Below, piece after piece: positions 59,304-64,000 of a stretch of 64,000 nucleotides of DNA. Location of the stretch: assembly GCA_950295325.1 (NCBI GenBank), contig OX485807.1, positions 5,336,501-5,400,500 on the forward strand. The letters are read 5' to 3'. Source of the DNA: Polytrichum commune. Its lineage: Eukaryota > Streptophyta > Polytrichopsida > Polytrichales > Polytrichaceae. Within the stretch, counting starts at the first letter, position 1. Each line of letters opens with the position of its first letter. The notes below the pieces were generated by a model, which ran no database searches, was not told the DNA's origin, and was given only the letters and a program-made list of their open reading frames with translations. Position numbers and translations under genes: made by a program.

Positions 59304-60699
59304 CTATTCCGGCATGTGATTCCCCCCCCCCTTTTTTTTTAACCCACGTCATATCGAGCCAAGGCAAATTATGTGGCCTTGTGTGGTCACTCTTCATGGT
59401 TGGTTTCTAGAGCCTTGTTTTTGGTGTGTCGGCTTCCTAGTGCTCTATGTCTAGACAAGGATTATAAGGCATATTCAATCCACCCTCTTCTTACTTGCCC
59501 TTACCTTCCTACTTACCTCTCCTACTTATCCCTAGCGACTTACCAATTTTCCAAAAACCAACTATGTCCGGTAATGTGAAATCTTCCCCACATTATAGTT
59601 GGTAATCGGCCCCCATACATCAATCACTTAATATGTAGTTGGACAATGGACACCCCCCTAATCATGGGTGGTTAGGTTAATATGGCACATGTTATATATT
59701 AGTAACCAACGAGAGTGTGGATGACGAGCCACATGAGCAGTGAGCCAACCACCTACTCAAGTTGGTTATCAATCATAACCAATCCACTCATGGATATAAT
59801 TTGAGAATTATGGATGATAATGTGGCTTCATGGATGAAAATTGAAGACGAGTTTTGATTATCTTTTTGCTCTTGAATGAGCAATTGGCTAATATGAACAT
59901 TTCTTAGTTTTTAGCAGTGAGCAATTGCTTTTGTTGTTGATTATCTATGTTTTGTTTTGGATAAGTACATGTATTTTGGAATCTATTAAACATCACGATT
60001 TAAGATAGGTGTCACTCACCTAGATGGCAAAGGCTTGTACTTCATGATGGACACCCAAAAAATGCAAAGATTGGACGCATGTGCTCAAAATGTAGACCAC
60101 ATACTAGGTTTAGTACATTGATTGTCCTAGTTAGTGCGTGTGATGCTAATTCGTGAAACATGCACTATTTTGCCAACTCTCAAATCTAACGAGGGCTAAT
60201 TTTTTTTACTAAGTGATACCAAATCCATGAATACATGCTTATTTACCATACATTTCAAGAAAATTAATGTGTGCTCTAAGGTGTTTTGTAATGTGATAAG
60301 CAAATTATATGCAAAAGTGAATACTACCAGGATGAGTAGTGCCAATACTTTTAGTGACAGTGCTACTATGAATAATGTTGGGATGAACTATGGTTCCTAA
60401 ATCTTTTGGTGGCCCTAAATTTAGGACCACCTGCGCTAATTTCCCACATTCACTATCAATCATGCCCTCATTAATTGGGATAATCAGTGTAGTGAACAAT
60501 ATTGGGAGGGAACATATGCTCACTTTAATAAAATAAAAAAAATCTTCACTTTGAACTCTTGTAGCTTTTGCATCTCTAATATGATTATGAAACTTGGAAT
60601 GATGATTTTAATGATTTATAAATGCTAACTATACAGTATGAGACAATTTCCAAGCCAATCCGACAATCATAAGTCTTTTATGGAATTGCTTAAAGTAAG
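59304..60699. other. gene-free stretch
   Basis: AT-rich sequence with C and T runs at 59322-59340. A segment near 59480-59530 has CTTACCTTCCTACTTACC-type repeats. No exon is recognised. Confidence 0.45.
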
Positions 60700-61030
60700 T
60701 ACACCCTAACCTCCATAAGATCACCCTCCTCAATGTCACTCCTCTCTTATATCCTGAAACCTTAGCAAACATATGTTCTCCGTTTTCCCTTTTTGTGATA
60801 TCACAGGTTTTGACATTAAGGTAATCTACCAAAGGATTCAGCCACTCGCTTGCACGCATCATGATACCATCGTTGTAGTTATTGTCATCGTTGCAATATA
60901 GACTTGGTGCTATTCTATGATGTCACATGCTACACTAATTCTCTATTATCATGCATCCATGTTAACACTACATACCTCCTTAGTATCATGTGCACTTTGA
61001 TTGTGACAAACATGATATTAGCGAGGTTAG

Positions 61031-61036
<6 letters not shown>
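60700..61036. mobile_element. ACACCCTAACC-type MITE, copy B, inverted
   Basis: ACACCCTAACCTCC on the left and GAGGTTAGAGTGT on the right. The interior is the reverse complement of the 58979 copy (TATCATGCATCCATGTTAAC, GTCACATGCTACACTAATTC). Its right end runs into a (GT)n tract. Confidence 0.7.
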
Positions 61037-61084
<48 letters not shown>

Positions 61085-61085
61085 T
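61032..61085. repeat. self-complementary (GT)n(TA)n(CA)n microsatellite
   Basis: GTGTGT, then TATATA, then CACACA in direct succession makes a near-perfect palindrome that could extrude as a hairpin. It probably grew from the MITE end to its left. Confidence 0.85.
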
Positions 61086-62072
61086 ATAATACTTCATCTC
61101 TTGAAGAATAGTTGATTACCACAACATTGGTAAGCCATGGGAAAGATTAATCCCTTCACACACATCCCTCCCCAACACAAACAAACCACTCCCCCCTTAG
61201 TGATCAACGAAGGACGAGAGGAAGGTGAAGGTAGGTACTAGGATGGTAGGTACACTAGATAATCCTATTAGTGCAGGTGGAAAATTAGCGTAGGGCACAC
61301 TAAATTACTAGTCAAGGTGGAGTTAACGTGGGTCCAAGACCCCGGATCTTCTCCTAAGTCTTCATAAAGACTTCCAACCAACACATTGAATATTAGTTAT
61401 AAGACAAAATAGCACACAATAGAATTATCACCCACAATCATTTTCCAGAAAAACAATTCCTATGACCCATGCTAATTTTCTACTAGAAATTTAGTGTGGG
61501 TTGAAAATTATAATGGTGCACACTAATTCTCATTACGAGTATTAGCGTGGGCTCTAAAAAAGTATTGTGTCCCACAATAGTAGGACTATTTAGTGTAGTT
61601 GCCACTTCTAGTTGCCCCTTGGTGATTATCCTCCTAGACGGGTCATGTTGTCATGTCACACTATGACACGACAACCCTCACCAAGACTCTCTCGAAAGAT
61701 CTTATGTTGCATGTGGTGTGAGGTTTTATATTTTGACCTCAACAAAGATAGTGTGTTTTGACACTCATGGGAAGCTGAATGATATATGGGAGAAAATAGT
61801 GGATTGCTGGTACTATATTGCAGAGTTTTACTTCATTAATCACCTTCTCAAAATTTGTGTTTTGCATAATAAGAATCATAAAGTTGCTTGTTGTGTAGTA
61901 CTGTAGAATTTCATGACAATGTACAGATAACACACACACCAAGACATGCACAGCATGAGTCATCTAAGCCATCATTGAAGACAATGATGACTGTCATGTT
62001 GGTTACATTTTTTTATCATTTCTTATGAAATCATTCATTGCACCACAAAAATCCAAAGTAACAAGTTTGTTA
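61086..62072. other. gene-free stretch
   Basis: Several TTAGCGTGGG / CCCACGCTAA-like phrases (61285-61300, 61490-61500, 61545-61560) recur without clear element ends. No exon is supported. Confidence 0.4.
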
Positions 62073-62342
62073 CTCCCTCCACCCCAAAATGATTGTCCTA
62101 CCTCCCAGATTTTTTTGTCGCAAAATGATTGTCCAGTTTATCTGCTCGGCTAGAAGTTAAATATTTTTGCACCAAACTTTTTATATCAAGAAATCTTTCG
62201 ACACCGCAACTTCCAGGGACGTTTCAGAGCACTTGTTGTTTTCTACTTTAAGAGCCATACTTATAACTACTCAGTCAATGGTCAAAGGGCCTTAATCTCA
62301 CCAAAGTTAGGATCATGGACGATCATTTTGGGATGGAGGGAG
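62073..62342. mobile_element. Stowaway-like MITE (Tc1/mariner)
   Basis: CTCCCTCCACCCCAAAATGA on the left and TCATTTTGGGATGGAGGGAG on the right follow the well-known Stowaway terminal consensus. The 270-bp size is typical. A TA precedes the left end, but the right flank reads CA, so the target duplication has mutated or the right boundary is off by a base. Confidence 0.9.
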
Positions 62343-62869
62343 CACAAGATTACATGATTTGAGCTTATTCAGGTAAAAATGTGTAAGACCTCAAGCAGTG
62401 ACATTGTTGAGGGGTTCTTTGATCTAAAGCGAGTATTTCAATATTACAATAATACGTCCAGATGGCATAGTGTTGCGACTTTCCAATAACACGACATTTT
62501 TACCGTTTCCGAACCATGTCATATATTATCAAGATGGGACTGTATCATGGACATGAAAGTGAGAATCTAACGACCTAACTTCTCCAGATGGCCATGTTTA
62601 ATCTCTCATGGACCATAAGATCAAAAAATCTTCATCTATATGATAAGCTCTGAAGCTCCAAGAGTGTTGGGTCCATACTAGAGACAGCACACAACCATCC
62701 CCTGACAATGCTGTTGTAAGAGCAGCCTAAGGAACTGTCAACACCTAATCCTGATACAAGTTTGGTACCTTTGCAAAAGGCAACCTTGTCAATAGCTTTA
62801 AGTGAACATTAATGAGAAGATCAGACCAAAAAATCCTAGACAAGTATCCTAAACCCCAGACAGGACCCC

Positions 62870-63884
62870 TCAAAGTTGGGTTGTATTGATAGGAACAAAA
62901 GAGTTCTTGCTACTTTGTCGAACCCACCAAGCCACTGCTACAGCTACAGCCAGGGAGGCAAGTGACACAAGTAACGAAAACGTGCCAAACGCTGTCCCAG
63001 ATTTGTTTTCACTCTTACTTATTGCCCCGGGAAGGAGTTCAAGAGGTAGCCAGTCACAGGTTGCTGAGTAATGGTCATATGGTTGCCAACTTCCGCCATT
63101 TACAGGGTACCAAAATGCAACTGCCATACGTTGCGTTTGCCCAATTGTAAATTGAAAATCCTGAGATGCAGAAGGATTTGTCAGTACCAGACAAGTACCA
63201 GGTGACAAATGCAGGAGTAGCAACGCTTACAGGTTTGCAACTTCAGTGTTTTCAGCAAGAACACAACTCTCCAAAATCTGGGATGCAAGTAAAAAGATCC
63301 CTGGAGAGGCTGTGAGTGCCTGGATCGCAAGCCTCTCACATTTTGATCACCCTGTGAGTGCCTGGATCGCAAGCACCACTGATTGCATGGCTTGAGTTAT
63401 GAAGGAGGGTAGGTAATAGTCTACAATACTAAATTTTGACAAATGAGAAGCTGCCCACGCAGGGTAGGTCAGTTTGAAGTACTAATAACAAAACTACCAA
63501 GGTACAGAATCAGATATATACCTGCTGAAGAACATCTTTGGTACGCAACGACCTTGCAAACTCAAAGGTGTAGGTTCCAGTACTATCCACTTTCCCATAC
63601 GGACTGTCAATAGCCACTAGGCCTGTGTAACCAAGGAATAATCAGTGTCTGAGGACATCATTCCTAATCTACAAGAGCAACAGGCTCCTTCCTTGAAAAT
63701 AACTCCAAACTACTTTCCAACCCTCAGGCAGCAATTGAAGGGCACACGTTTGTCACTTGTGCTTCTTTCCAATAGAAAATTCTGAAAGATATTCTGAGAT
63801 TTTTCAAAAACTTACCATAGCTTGTATCCATAGTGCTGTGAGTCCAAGATCCACGCCAATCGTTTGCACCACCACCAGTGGCAC
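62870..63884 (-). CDS. DOMON-like haem-binding (ethylbenzene dehydrogenase-related) membrane protein, 3' part
   Basis: Three exons in coding order: 63884-63816, 63622-63522, 63160-62870, with matching phases and a TGA at 62872-62870. The peptide contains ATGGGANDWRGSWTHSTMD, then DSPYGKVDSTGTYTFEFARS and DFQFTIGQTQRMAVAFWYPV. The last two resemble the end of the cytochrome c-552/DMSO-reductase-like haem-binding fold (EB_dh), where a strand with [FE]xR is followed by a polar loop and AFW. A C-terminal hydrophobic helix (FSLLVSLASLAVAVAVAWWV) and a short basic tail suggest a single-pass membrane anchor. The upstream exons and start codon lie beyond the right edge. Function in plants is unknown to me. 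Confidence 0.65.
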
Positions 63885-64000
63885 CTGCAAGCAACAGTGT
63901 GTCAATGTTAGTGTTGATCATTTCATACGTGCAAATTGCAGACTCAAATGACCTGAACCTAAAACAGTTTAATTTGACAAGACATGAGAAGCATGACCTT

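Overview
This 64 kb window looks like nuclear DNA of a land plant or a close streptophyte relative. The evidence is plant-type telomeric CCCTAAA tracts, multi-exon genes with GT-AG introns, dense MITE-type transposons, and two genes with clear plant orthologues: a MORC-family GHKL ATPase and a DUF21/CBS (CNNM/CorC-type) membrane protein. A seed-free plant (bryophyte, lycophyte or fern grade) is a guess and cannot be settled from the sequence alone.

Layout. (1) 1-13 kb is an unusual locus. A perfect palindrome with the core ACGGACGCGCGTCCGT occurs about 20 times, intact or decayed. It lies in a 95-bp tandem array (592-900), a 135-bp tandem array (about 5640-6130), three introns, the flanks and twice in the 3' part of one gene; I saw no copy between 13 and 64 kb. 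The locus holds a broken gene whose product joins a ParB-like DGQH domain to a C-terminal segment resembling the motif I half of an amino-methyltransferase (6464-9805), with a coiled-coil tail in the following reading frames (9806-10856). A plant FCP1/NIF-type HAD phosphatase-like gene with an in-frame TAG follows (11230-11949), then a two-exon unknown protein (12042-12938). (2) 13-32 kb is transposon-rich and gene-poor: hAT-like non-autonomous elements with 8-bp target duplications, a 280-bp tandem array, a zinc-finger-like pseudogene and several inverted-repeat elements. (3) 32-38 kb is low-copy and microsatellite-rich, ending in the 5' region of the MORC gene. (4) 38071-48733 (+) is a complete 21-exon MORC gene, predicted at 888 aa, with one inferred GC-AG intron and two transposons in intron 8. 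(5) 50021-57671 (-) is a complete 13-exon DUF21/CBS gene, predicted at 512 aa, convergent with MORC and with a tandem array in its first intron. (6) 58-62.8 kb is MITE-rich, including a Stowaway-like copy. (7) 62870-63884 (-) is the 3' end of a DOMON/ethylbenzene-dehydrogenase-like haem-binding membrane protein gene that runs off the right edge.

MORC and DUF21/CBS are ordinary conserved genes with unrelated roles (chromatin silencing; cation homeostasis). The part worth a second look is the left 13 kb. A gene for a ParB/methyltransferase-like protein is accompanied, inside its introns and around it, by a CpG-dense palindrome whose arms co-vary. Whether the protein recognises or modifies that palindrome is speculation, but it is testable.
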